Assembly (NCBI GenBank): GCA_964492775.1
Contig: CAZBLH010000006.1
Location: 1-64,000, forward strand
Length of the DNA: 64,000 nucleotides
Direction of reading: 5' to 3'
Origin: WRDS01 sp964492775
Lineage (GTDB): Bacteria > Actinomycetota > Coriobacteriia > Anaerosomatales > PHET01
The notes below the pieces were generated by a model. That model ran no database searches, was not told where the DNA came from, and was given only the letters and a program-made list of their open reading frames with translations. Shown one piece after another: positions 44,703 through 52,954 of this stretch. Position 1 is the stretch's first letter, and every line of letters begins with the position of its first letter. The position numbers and the translations under genes were made by a program.

Positions 44703-44732
44703 CCGACATCCTCCCGGTAAACGAACTACAAT
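44703..44732 (+). promoter_or_regulatory. glnA: Possible glnA promoter
   Basis: CCGACA (44703-44708) and TACAAT (44727-44732) are 18 bases apart and 51 bases before the glnA start. The -10 box is good, the -35 only moderate, which would suit a regulated promoter. It lies in the short divergent region shared with the glutamate-synthase-like gene. Confidence 0.4.
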
Positions 44733-44783
44733 GGCAATCTAACTGAAATCGCCCAGAAATACTTGTATGAAGGGAATGCCGAG

Positions 44784-46112
44784 ATGCCGCAGCAACTGAG
44801 GGACGACGCCATCAACTCGATCAAGAGCCGTGGCGTCGAGTTCATCCACCTGTGGTTCACCGACGTCCTCGGATTCCTGAAGACGTTCGTCATCACGATC
44901 GACGAGCTCGATGCGGCGATGAATGAGGGGATGGGCTTCGACGGTTCCTCGATCCAGGGATTTGCACGGATCGAAGAGAGCGACATGATCGCGCTCCCAG
45001 ACCCTAACACGCTGCAGATCCTGCCTTGGCGAGCGGACGGGCAGCTCGTGGCCACTATGTTCTGCGACATCGTCACGCCTGATGGCGACCCGTACGAAGG
45101 CGATCCGCGTTACGTCTTGAAGCGAGTGCTCAAGCGGGCCGCGGACATGGGCTACACGTTCTATGTGGGGCCTGAGCTCGAGTATTACTACCTCAAGAAT
45201 GATTACAGCACCGAGCTGCTCGACCACGGCGGCTACTTCGACATGACCACCCGGGACCTCGCTATGGACCTGCGTACGCAGACGGTGCGCACCCTAAAGG
45301 ACTTCGGCATCCGGGTTGAGTACAGTCACCACGAGGTCGGCCCCAGCCAGCACGAGATCGACCTGCGCTATGACGAAGGCCTGAAGATGGCTGACGCCGT
45401 GATGACCTACCGCCTTGTGGTCAAGGAGGTCGCCCAGCTCAACGGTGCGCACGCGACGTTCATGCCTAAGCCCGTGTACGGTGAGGCCGGAAGCGGCATG
45501 CACGTACACCAGTCGCTGTTCAAGGGTGACCGCAACGCATTCTACGACCCCAACGGCAGGTACCACCTCTCCAAGGATGCCGAGGGCTACGTCGCTGGGC
45601 TGCTGCATCACGCACCAGCATTCGCAGCGGTCACGAACCAGTGGGTGAACTCGTACAAGCGGCTCGTATCCGGCTTCGAGGCGCCTGTGTATATCTGCTG
45701 GGCGCACCGGAATCGCTCGGCTCTCGTCCGCGTGCCGATGTACAAGCCTGGGAAGGAACAGGCGACCCGAGTCGAGCTGCGTTCGCCGGACCCGGCAGCC
45801 AACCCGTACTTGGCATTCGCGGTCATGCTCGCCGCCGGTCTCGACGGCATCGAGCGAGGCCTCGAGCTTCCGGCAGACGTCACCGAAGATGTGTACGAGC
45901 TGTCGGCTGCCGAGCGCGCCGCCCGGGGCATCTCTCAGCTCCCGGAGAACCTGCGCCAGGCGACCGACGAGCTTGAAACCAGCGAGCTGATGCGCGATAC
46001 GCTCGGCCCACAGGTCCACGAGTGGCTCGTGCGCAATCAGCGCATGGAGTGGAACGAGTACCGCACCCGCGTGACCCCGTGGGAGCTGGAGTCGTACCTG
46101 CCGCTGCTGTAG
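44784..46112 (+). CDS. glnA: Glutamine synthetase, type I
   Basis: 442 residues from ATG with GAAGGGA eight bases upstream; an earlier TTG lacks a site. It makes glutamine from glutamate, ammonia and ATP. MGFDGSSIQGFARIEESDM, the metal-binding EYSHHEVGPSQHEIDLRY, GSGMHVHQSLFK and NRSALVRVP active-site motifs are present. The short length and the absence of the NLYDLPPEE adenylylation motif (VYELSAAERAARG stands there) fit the alpha subtype, controlled by feedback rather than adenylylation. Confidence 0.96.
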   Translation: MPQQLRDDAINSIKSRGVEFIHLWFTDVLGFLKTFVITIDELDAAMNEGMGFDGSSIQGFARIEESDMIALPDPNTLQILPWRADGQLVATMFCDIVTPDGDPYEGDPRYVLKRVLKRAADMGYTFYVGPELEYYYLKNDYSTELLDHGGYFDMTTRDLAMDLRTQTVRTLKDFGIRVEYSHHEVGPSQHEIDLRYDEGLKMADAVMTYRLVVKEVAQLNGAHATFMPKPVYGEAGSGMHVHQSLFKGDRNAFYDPNGRYHLSKDAEGYVAGLLHHAPAFAAVTNQWVNSYKRLVSGFEAPVYICWAHRNRSALVRVPMYKPGKEQATRVELRSPDPAANPYLAFAVMLAAGLDGIERGLELPADVTEDVYELSAAERAARGISQLPENLRQATDELETSELMRDTLGPQVHEWLVRNQRMEWNEYRTRVTPWELESYLPLL

Positions 46113-46153
46113 GGGCGCGAACCGCAGGCTGGATCAGAAGAAACCGGCGTCGC

Positions 46154-46783
46154 CTACTGGTGCTCGCCGTCGGCGGCCCACGCCTTGAGCCACTGCTCCA
46201 TGGAGGCATCGACGAGGTAGACGATGCGCTTCTTCGCCTCTTCGGCGGTGATCACCTCACCGAGCTTGCCGAACATGCGGCCGGAGATGATGAGCGACAC
46301 CAGTCCGTGGTTCATCGCCCACGACAGGTTGACGATCTCGACGGGATTCTCGGCCGGGCGCAACACGCCCTCCTCGATGAGGCGCTTCACCACCTCGAGG
46401 TAGCAGAAGTACGAGCGGCGGCGGGAGCCGGAGCGGTCGGCTGAGTAGCCCTGCTGCCGCTCGAACATCAGCCGGTAGAGGTTAGGGTGCTCGACGCCCC
46501 ACGTCACATACCCGCGTGCGCGGGCGCGCAGCACGTCTATCCCTGACATCCCCGCTTCGGCCTGGTCCTGCGCTTCCGCGAACCAGTCGAAGGCGCGGTC
46601 GACCGCAGCCTCAAGCAGTTCACTCTTGTCTTTGTAGTAGAGGTAGATCGTTGTCGCGCTGATGCCGAGCTTCTCGGCGACCTCGCGCAGCTTCAGGCAC
46701 TCGAAGCCGTTCTCGTCGATGAGGTCCGTCGTCACGCGGAGTATGTCGACCGCCAGTGCCGGATTCGCCGGTCGTGCTGCCAT
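46154..46783 (-). CDS. TetR-family transcriptional regulator
   Basis: 209 residues. The N-terminal helix-turn-helix is LKLREVAEKLGISATTIYLY followed by YKDKSELLEAAV (residues about 30-61). The C-terminal ligand domain is of the WHG-like type (ARGYVTWGVEHPNLYRLMFE). AAGGGGA precedes the start. It is divergent from a MacB-like ABC exporter with repeated TAAGTTA sites in the 178-base gap, so it very likely represses that operon and itself. The ligand is unknown. Confidence 0.93.
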   Translation of the reverse strand: MAARPANPALAVDILRVTTDLIDENGFECLKLREVAEKLGISATTIYLYYKDKSELLEAAVDRAFDWFAEAQDQAEAGMSGIDVLRARARGYVTWGVEHPNLYRLMFERQQGYSADRSGSRRRSYFCYLEVVKRLIEEGVLRPAENPVEIVNLSWAMNHGLVSLIISGRMFGKLGEVITAEEAKKRIVYLVDASMEQWLKAWAADGEHQ

Positions 46784-46806
46784 CTGATCACCCGTCCCCT
46801 TATAGC

Positions 46807-46929
46807 TTACGAAAGTAACTTAACGGAGTTCGCTTATTAGAGTCAAGCCGAGATTCCTCTAGAAAACGTTGTTGACACCTCGAATTGACAAGAGTAAGTT
46901 AACACGCATCAGATAACGCGGTTAAGTTA
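46807..46929. promoter_or_regulatory. TetR/ABC divergent control region with repeated operators
   Basis: The core TAAGTTA occurs three times: reversed as TAACTTA at 46816-46822 near the regulator start, and directly at 46895-46901 and 46923-46929 near the exporter. TTAC-GAAA-GTAA (46807-46818) is a short palindrome overlapping the first. Two TTGACA hexamers (46872-46877 and 46885-46890) could be -35 elements for the exporter; the 46895 repeat would fall on or next to the -10. The layout suits TetR repression of both directions. Confidence 0.6.
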
Positions 46930-46961
46930 AAGGGTGAAACCGCAGAGGGAGGAAGAGGACG

Positions 46962-48122
46962 ATGCGAATCATCAAGAATGTGTTCCGAAGGAAGCTGAGG
47001 GCGTTTCTCACCATCTTCGGAATCACAGTGGGTGTGCTGGCCCTTGTGGTGATGGGCGCGATGGCCGAGAAGATCACGCTGCTCGTCGACGGCGGGATCG
47101 AGTACTACGGCGACAAGGTGGTCGTAGAGGACGGAAGCGAGGCGGCTGCGTCGTCGTTCGTGCCGATGTCGACCGAGCTCATTCCCGAACTCGAAGAAGT
47201 CGACGGCGTGAAGGCGGCGTTCCCGTCGCTGGCGCTGCTGCTCGAGGAAGGCGAGGCCGTCACCGTCGGCGTGCCGGCGACGATCAGCGCGACCGACCTC
47301 GGCGTCCGCGAGTACGAGACTGCCGTGCCCGAGATTGGCGAGGGCCGTAATCTGCGGGAAAGCGATAGGGGCGTGGCAGTGGTTGGGTGTGATCTCGTGA
47401 CCAAGCTCGGCGCGAAGGTCGGGGGGACGATCGAGCTGCGCGGCGAGCCCTTCGAGGTCGTCGGCATCCTCGACAAGACGCTGACCGCGCCCGACAAGGC
47501 CGTCGCGATCCCGTTCGCTGATGCACAACGACTCCTCATGGATACGCTTCCGCCCGCATTCGCTGACACAGTAGACGTCGACACGCTCGCATCTCAGATC
47601 GTGGTATTCCCCGAAGACGGCCACGATCCCGAGGACGTCGCGGCTGCGATCAACGATGAGTTCGAGTCGCTGCGGGCCACCGGCCCCGAGGCGTTCCAAG
47701 AGCAGGTCGTGGAGTCGACTCAGATGCTCTCAGCGATCATCTTCGGTATCGCGATGGTCTCACTACTCGTGGGCGGACTTTCGGTGGTGAACACCATGAC
47801 GATGGCGGTCTCTGAGCGGACCCGTGAGATCGGCGTGCGCAAGGCGATCGGCGCCTCGGACTCGGCTATCATGCGGCAGTTCGTGGCTGAGTCCGGTGTC
47901 ATCGGCATCGTCGGGGGCCTGACCGGGCTCGCAATCGGATGGGCGATAGTCTGGGGGCTGAACGCCGCCGGGAACGCATCTGGGACGCAGCTGTTCCTCG
48001 TGACCAGCCGACTTGCCGTCGGATCCGTCGCCTTCGCGCTCGTGCTCGGCGTGCTGTCGGGGCTCTATCCCGCGTGGCATGCCGCACGCCTCAACCCGGT
48101 GCAGGCGCTGCGCTATGAGTAG
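46962..48122 (+). CDS. MacB-like ABC transporter permease
   Basis: 386 residues. One N-terminal membrane helix (FRRKLRAFLTIFGITVGVLA), an extracytoplasmic MacB-type domain of about 220 residues, then three C-terminal helices with the FtsX-like block MTMAVSERTREIGVRKAIGAS and the ending HAARLNPVQALRYE. GAGGGAGGAAGAGG precedes the ATG. It pairs with the ATPase gene 91 bases downstream and is controlled by the divergent TetR gene. Substrate unknown; related exporters move antibiotics, peptides or lipoproteins. Confidence 0.92.
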   Translation: MRIIKNVFRRKLRAFLTIFGITVGVLALVVMGAMAEKITLLVDGGIEYYGDKVVVEDGSEAAASSFVPMSTELIPELEEVDGVKAAFPSLALLLEEGEAVTVGVPATISATDLGVREYETAVPEIGEGRNLRESDRGVAVVGCDLVTKLGAKVGGTIELRGEPFEVVGILDKTLTAPDKAVAIPFADAQRLLMDTLPPAFADTVDVDTLASQIVVFPEDGHDPEDVAAAINDEFESLRATGPEAFQEQVVESTQMLSAIIFGIAMVSLLVGGLSVVNTMTMAVSERTREIGVRKAIGASDSAIMRQFVAESGVIGIVGGLTGLAIGWAIVWGLNAAGNASGTQLFLVTSRLAVGSVAFALVLGVLSGLYPAWHAARLNPVQALRYE

Positions 48123-48213
48123 CCGCGCACCTTCGGCGGGAGCCGCTCGGGCAACCGCTGCATCCACGAGGACCAGGAGACCCACGCAGGGGTCGCGAGA
48201 GGAGAGGAACGAC

Positions 48214-48945
48214 ATGACCGGGAACGTGATCGAGGTCCGGGACCTCAAGAAGCGTTATACGCTCGGGAAGGGTAACCACGTCGATGCCTTACGCGGAGCC
48301 TCGCTTGAGGTCCGCGCCGGCGAGATGGTCGCGATCATGGGGCCGAGCGGGTCGGGCAAGTCAACCCTGATGCATATGGTCGGCTGTCTCGACTCGCCGG
48401 ACAGTGGCGAGGTACTCGTGGGCGGGAGACGAGTCGATGGCGTGCAGGGCAAAGAGCTTGCGGCACTGCGCGGTCAAGAAATCGGCTTCATCTTCCAGGG
48501 CTTCAACTTGATTCCAACGCTGGATGCGACTGAGAACGTAGCGCTTGCCGCAGAGTATGCCGGTGTATCCCGCAAAGACGCTCTGCGCCGTGCTGAAGAG
48601 CTGCTCGACCTCGTCGGGCTCGGGGACCGCAAGCGGCACGTGCCGGGCGAGCTGTCCGGCGGCCAGCAGCAGCGCGTCGCGATCGCACGCGCGCTGGTGA
48701 ACCGTCCGAGCATCATCCTCGGCGACGAGCCCACGGGTGACCTCGACACCGCAACGAGTGAGGAGATCGTCGGCCTGATGCGTGGTATCAACACGACGAC
48801 GGGAACGACGTTCGTGCTTGTCACGCACAACCCCGAGGTGGCGGTGGCGTGTGACCGCACGATCCGGATGCGAGATGGTGTGGTGGAGGACCACGGGGAG
48901 CTCGAGCTGAACGTGATCGTGGCCGCAGAAGCCTGTCTGGCGTAG
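48214..48945 (+). CDS. ABC transporter ATPase (LolD/MacB type)
   Basis: 243 residues from ATG behind AGAGGAGAGG; a longer upstream frame overlaps the permease and is rejected. Walker A GPSGSGKST, Q-loop FIFQGFNLIPTLDA, signature ELSGGQQQR and Walker B IILGDEPTGDLDT are intact. It energises the MacB-like permease. The last 20 residues (VEDHGELELNVIVAAEACLA) form a short tail beyond the usual end. Confidence 0.95.
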   Translation: MTGNVIEVRDLKKRYTLGKGNHVDALRGASLEVRAGEMVAIMGPSGSGKSTLMHMVGCLDSPDSGEVLVGGRRVDGVQGKELAALRGQEIGFIFQGFNLIPTLDATENVALAAEYAGVSRKDALRRAEELLDLVGLGDRKRHVPGELSGGQQQRVAIARALVNRPSIILGDEPTGDLDTATSEEIVGLMRGINTTTGTTFVLVTHNPEVAVACDRTIRMRDGVVEDHGELELNVIVAAEACLA

Positions 48946-48953
48946 ACGTTCTT

Positions 48954-48983
48954 CAGGGGCCGGACGCGATGGTTCGGCCCCTG
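48954..48983 (+). terminator. Terminator-like hairpin after the ABC genes
   Basis: CAGGGGCCG (48954-48962) pairs with CGGCCCCTG (48975-48983) over a 12-base loop, which two further weak pairs can shorten. It begins nine bases after the ATPase stop. No T-run follows, so efficiency is uncertain. Confidence 0.55.
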
Positions 48984-49059
48984 CAGATGTCTCCCCGCTG
49001 CAAAGTCGGATAATGAGTGAGTCCTCTGTCGATGCCGCACCCAAGGAGCGCAATCCGCA

Positions 49060-49560
49060 ATGTCTGACCCCACTGGATCCACCGACGCCTTCATGACCCC
49101 CGAAGCCCTCTGGGCCGAGTTCCTCGCGTCCGGCTCGCCGTGCGCCGCCGATGCGGCCGGCTCGACCTATGAGACGTGGCACTTCGGCAACAGCGCGGAG
49201 ATGGCCGACGAGCTGCTCGGCCTCGTACTTGCGGGTCCGAAGCGGGCGACCGCAGGGGCGCTCTGGTCATACGAGCTTGATGGGGACCCGATACCCGCAG
49301 CTGGTGGCTACAGCGTCGTCACCGACGGCGAGGGCCGGGCCCGGGCTGTGCTCCGCACCGTGTCCGCCGAGGTCGTCCCATTCGATCAGGTCACCCCGGA
49401 GTTCGCAGCCGCCGAGGGCGAGGGCGACCTCTCGCTCGAGTACTGGCGCGATGGCCACTGGCGGTACTTCACTGCCGAGCTCGTGCCTCACGGCATCGAG
49501 CCAACGACCGACATGCCGGTGGTATGCGAGCGTTTCGAGGTGGTTTACCCCGCGGCCTGA
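49060..49560 (+). CDS. ASCH domain protein
   Basis: 166 residues, of which about 45-160 form an ASCH fold: GPKRATAGALWSYELDGDPI, GGYSVVTDGEGRARAVLRTV, and FAAAEGEGDLSLEYWRDGHW are typical. ASCH proteins are PUA-like beta barrels expected to bind RNA, and some hydrolyse modified nucleosides; this one has no proven role. AAGGAG lies 11 bases before the ATG. It is transcribed alone between the ABC exporter and the broken UbiA gene. Confidence 0.85.
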   Translation: MSDPTGSTDAFMTPEALWAEFLASGSPCAADAAGSTYETWHFGNSAEMADELLGLVLAGPKRATAGALWSYELDGDPIPAAGGYSVVTDGEGRARAVLRTVSAEVVPFDQVTPEFAAAEGEGDLSLEYWRDGHWRYFTAELVPHGIEPTTDMPVVCERFEVVYPAA

Positions 49561-49695
49561 GACGGCCTCCCTACCTGGTCATGCCGAGTGTCGACACACG
49601 AACGAGCGAAGGCACGCGGTGCAGAGCGTTCGATGTTGCGCGTGCTACGGTGCGCGCTAATATGAAGGCAAATAGGGGGTGGGGGAGGAGAACAG

Positions 49696-50582
49696 ATGAG
49701 ATACGTGATCGGCGTCATGCGTCCGAGGTTTCTGCTGCTCGCACTCTCCTGTGTCTTTCTCGGCTTGTCGGCAGCGGTGTGTGGGCGGGCTACCGGATCG
49801 ACGTATGGTACGCGGTTCTGTGCTTCGTTGGGGGCGTACTTGCCCACGCCGCCGTCAACGCCTTCAACGAGTACAGCGACGTCAAGAGCGGGCTCGATTT
49901 CCGAACCGATCGCACGCCCTTTAGCGGCGGCAGCGGCACGCTGGTCTCTGCACCCGAGATGGTGTCTGTGGCACTGTGGACGGGAGTCATCTCCTCGGCC
50001 GTCTGCCTGGCCATCGGCGTCTACTTTTTCACGATCCGCGGCTGGCCGATACTTGCGATTGGTGTCGTCGGCCTGCTAACGGTCATCGCCTACACTCCCT
50101 GGCTGAACAAGGTTCCGGTACTCTGCCTGCTCGCTCCGGGGCTGGGGTTCGGCACATTGATGGTCAACGGCACCTTCTTCGCGCTCACAGGCTCGTTCTC
50201 ATGGACTGCGCTGCTCGTTTCGTTCGTCCCATTCTTCCTTGTGAACAACCTGCTGCTCCTGAACCAGTTCCCGGATGTCGAGGCCGACATGACGGTCGGG
50301 CGCCGGCACCTGCCGATCCTGATAGGTCGGCGGGCGAGCGCCTACGTCTTCACCGCGTTCGTGGTGGCGACCTACCTCACGCTACTGGTGGGGGTCATGT
50401 TGAGGCTCGTCCCGTGGTGGTCGCTCGTCGCTCTGGTGTCGCTCGCCTTCGCCATACCTGCCGTCAAAGGCGCGCTCATACACCCGGATTACATGGCGAA
50501 GCTCGTCCCGCCCATGGGGCAGAACGTGCTGCTGAACCTGATCACACCCGTGCTGGTTGGGATCGCGCTGCTCATTCGGTAG
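49696..50582 (+). pseudogene. UbiA-family prenyltransferase, frameshifted
   Basis: The start (MRYVIGVMRPRFLLLALSCV, behind GGAGGAG) lies in one frame and the rest of the enzyme in another. The break is at GTGTGTGGG (49777-49785): removing one GT restores LSAAVWAGYRIDVWYAV and a 294-residue protein. Both substrate-binding Asp motifs are in the second frame, NAFNEYSDVKSGLD and FPDVEADMTVGRRHLP, with about eight membrane segments. UbiA enzymes attach prenyl chains to aromatic rings, for example in menaquinone synthesis (MenA). It could be a true mutation, slippage phase variation, or a sequencing error. Confidence 0.85.
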
Positions 50583-50675
50583 GGGGTGAGCGGTTCGGCG
50601 CCTCGGAGGCAGCGCGACACTCTCAGAACCTGAGTCTCTAGTACTCATATTCCGTGACATTTTCGCCCGGTCCTA

Positions 50676-50705
50676 TTGCGACTCCACCGACGGTTTGGGT
50701 AGACT
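50676..50705 (+). promoter_or_regulatory. groS: Probable groESL promoter
   Basis: TTGCGA (50676-50681) and TAGACT (50700-50705) are 18 bases apart, 155 bases before groES and just upstream of a CIRCE-like inverted repeat. The arrangement, with promoter then operator at the transcript start, is the common one for HrcA-controlled groE operons. Confidence 0.5.
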
Positions 50706-50713
50706 AGCAATCG

Positions 50714-50740
50714 CTGGCACTCGGCAAGCAAGACTGCCAG
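50714..50740 (+). promoter_or_regulatory. Degenerate CIRCE operator (HrcA site)
   Basis: CTGGCACTC, nine bases, then GACTGCCAG. Compared with the CIRCE consensus TTAGCACTC-N9-GAGTGCTAA, seven of nine bases match on the left and six of nine on the right, with the exact 9-base spacing, and the two arms are themselves inverted at most positions. The site starts nine bases after the -10 box. It predicts HrcA repression of groESL and heat induction. Confidence 0.7.
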
Positions 50741-50859
50741 CAGTCGCGAGAGGGAATCGCAAGAACACTCGGCAAGTGGGTATGTACTCACGCGACCACG
50801 TATATAGGGAACACCCGGGCGCGTTGTCCGGTACTAGCCAGTCGATCAAGGAGGAGCCG

Positions 50860-51153
50860 ATGAATCTGAAGCCGCTGGGCGATCGCGTGATCGTGAAGCA
50901 GGCGGAGGCCGAGACGCAGACCAAGTCCGGCCTCATCCTGGCCGACACCGCGAAGGAGAAGCCGACCAAGGGCAAGGTCATCGCGGTGGGCGAGGGCAAG
51001 TGGGACGAGCTGGGCGAGAAGCGCCTGCCGCTCGACGTCAAGCCGGGCGACCTCGTCATCTACAGCAAGTACGGCGGCACCGAGGTCAAGTACGAGGGCG
51101 AGGACTACCTGATCCTTCGCGCGGACGACATCTATGCCGTGCTCGGCGACTAA
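50860..51153 (+). CDS. groS: Co-chaperonin GroES
   Basis: 97 residues from ATG, MNLKPLGDRVIVKQAEAE, with AAGGAGGAG seven bases upstream. The mobile loop ETQTKSGLILADTAKEKPTK that binds GroEL and the VIYSKYGGTEVKYEGEDYLI core are normal. GroES caps the GroEL cage. The upstream 150-base leader carries a promoter and a CIRCE-like site. groEL follows 49 bases later. Confidence 0.97.
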   Translation: MNLKPLGDRVIVKQAEAETQTKSGLILADTAKEKPTKGKVIAVGEGKWDELGEKRLPLDVKPGDLVIYSKYGGTEVKYEGEDYLILRADDIYAVLGD

Positions 51154-51202
51154 CAGCACCGAACACGATTCCGTGAACACCCCGAGGAGGTAGAACAGAA
51201 GC

Positions 51203-52845
51203 ATGGCCAAAGAGATTCGTTTCGACGCCGAGGCGCGCCAGGGACTGGCGGCCGGTGTCAACAAGCTGGCCGACGCGGTCAAGATCACGCTCGGCCCCAA
51301 GGGCCGCTACGTCGTGCTCGAGACGAAGTTCGGCGCACCGACCATCACCAACGACGGCGTNNNNNNNNNNCCATCGCCAAGGAGATCGAGCTCGAGGACT
51401 CGCTCGAGAACATGGGCGCCCAGCTCGTCAAAGAAGTCGCCGTCAAGACCAACGATATCGCCGGTGACGGTACCACCACCGCGACCCTGCTTGCGCAGGT
51501 TGTCGTGAACGAGGGCCTTCGCAACGTCTCGGCCGGCGCCAACCCGCTCGCCATCCGCCGTGGCATCGAGAAGGCGGTTGACGCGATCGTCGCCGAGATC
51601 AAGAACCAGGCGAAAGAGATTGAGACCCGCGAGCAGATCGCCGATGTCGGCGCCATCTCGGCAGCGGACAAGGAGATCGGTGCCAAGATCGCCGAGGCGA
51701 TGGAGGTCGTGGGCAAGGACGGCGTCATCACCGTCGAGGAGGGCCTGACCTTCGGTATCGACATCGAGACCGTCGAGGGTCTGCAGTTCGACAAGGGTTA
51801 CATCAACCCGTACATGATCACCGATCCCGATCGCATGGAGGCCGTTCTCAACGAGCCCTACATCCTGATCGCCAACCAGAAGATCGGTAACATCCAGGAC
51901 CTGCTGCCCGTGCTCGAGAAGGTCATGCAGGCTGGCAAGCAGCTTCTAATCATCGCTGAGGACGTTGAGGGCGAGGCACTCGCCACGCTCGTGCTCAACA
52001 AGCTGCGCGGTACCTTCACCGCCGTGGCCGTCAAGGCTCCGGGCTTCGGTGACCGCCGCAAGCGCATGCTCGAGGACATCGCAATTGTCACCGGTGGCCA
52101 GGTCGTCACCGAGGAACTCGGCTACAAGCTCGAGTCCACCACGCTTGACATGCTTGGCCGCGCCAAGACCGTCAAGGTCTCCAAGGAGGCCACGACGATT
52201 ATCGATGGCGCTGGCGCCGAGGACGCCATCAAGGCCCGCGTCAACCAGATCAAGGTCGAGATCGAGAACTCCGACTCGGACTTCGATCGCGAGAAGCTCC
52301 AGGAGCGCCTGGCCAAGCTCTCCGGCGGCGTCGCCGTCATCAAGGTCGGCGCGGCGACCGAGGTCGAGCTCAAGGAGAAGAAGCACCGCATCGAAGACGC
52401 ACTCCAGGCGACCCGCGCGGCTGTCGAAGAGGGCATCGTCGCTGGCGGCGGCGTGGCGCTCGTCGACGCGCTGCCCGCGCTCGATGCGCTCGAGCTCGAC
52501 TCCGAGGAGCAGATCGGCGTCAACATCGTCCGCAAGGCCCTCGTTGAGCCGCTCAAGATGATCGCCTCGAACGCTGGCTACGAGGGCTCGGTCGTGGTCG
52601 AGAAGGTCAGAGAGAAGGCGACCCCGGGTTACGGTCTGAACTCTGCGACCGGCGAGTGGGGCGACCTCATCTCGCAGGGTGTCATCGACCCGGTCAAGGT
52701 AACCCGTTCGGCTCTCCAGAACGCTGCGTCCATCTCGGCGCTGATCCTCATCACCGAGGCCGCCGTCAACGATGCTCCGGTCAAGGATGACGGCGGCGCT
52801 GCCGCTGCCATGGCCGGCATGGGCGGTATGGGCGGCATGATGTAG
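51203..52845 (+). CDS. groL: Chaperonin GroEL (contains a 10-N assembly gap)
   Basis: MAKEIRFDAEARQGLAAGVN starts the gene. The frame before the gap ends PTITNDGV and the frame after it begins IAKEIELED, as in GroEL, but ten Ns put them out of phase. Two missing bases (GT-ca-CC, Val-Thr or Val-Ser) would join them exactly and give 544 residues, a normal length. ATP-binding GDGTTTATLLAQ and the Gly-Met tail MAGMGGMGGMM are present. So the gene is almost certainly intact and the gap size is a placeholder. GAGGAGG precedes the ATG. Confidence 0.96.
51361..51370. other. Assembly gap of 10 Ns inside groEL
   Basis: A run of exactly ten Ns. The flanking groEL frames differ, and the family alignment needs 3n+2 bases here, most simply two. 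The run is therefore a fixed-size scaffold join, not a measured gap. Confidence 0.95.
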
Positions 52846-52890
52846 CACCTTCGCGAGCGCCGGCTCAGTCTTTCGCGGCGCACGTGTGAG

Positions 52891-52930
52891 AAGGGCCCCG
52901 GTTCCTGCATCCTGAGGAGCCGGGGCCCTT
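52891..52930 (+). terminator. groL: Terminator after groEL
   Basis: AAGGGCCCCGG (52891-52901) pairs perfectly with CCGGGGCCCTT (52920-52930), an 11-base-pair stem with a loop that can itself fold weakly. It lies 45 bases after groEL and just before the end of the convergent glycosyltransferase gene, so it may serve both. Confidence 0.75.
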
Positions 52931-52954
52931 CGCGTTCTTGGAGCTGAAGTGAGT

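Noticed and set aside
48123..48213. Possible upstream extension of the ABC ATPase into the permease gene
   Set aside because: The added residues are Ser/Arg/Pro-rich and unlike the family; a strong ribosome binding site sits before the chosen ATG.
49524..49695. In-frame upstream extension of the second UbiA frame from 49524
   Set aside because: Its residues are not UbiA-like and overlap the ASCH gene end; the real N-terminus is found in the other frame from 49696.
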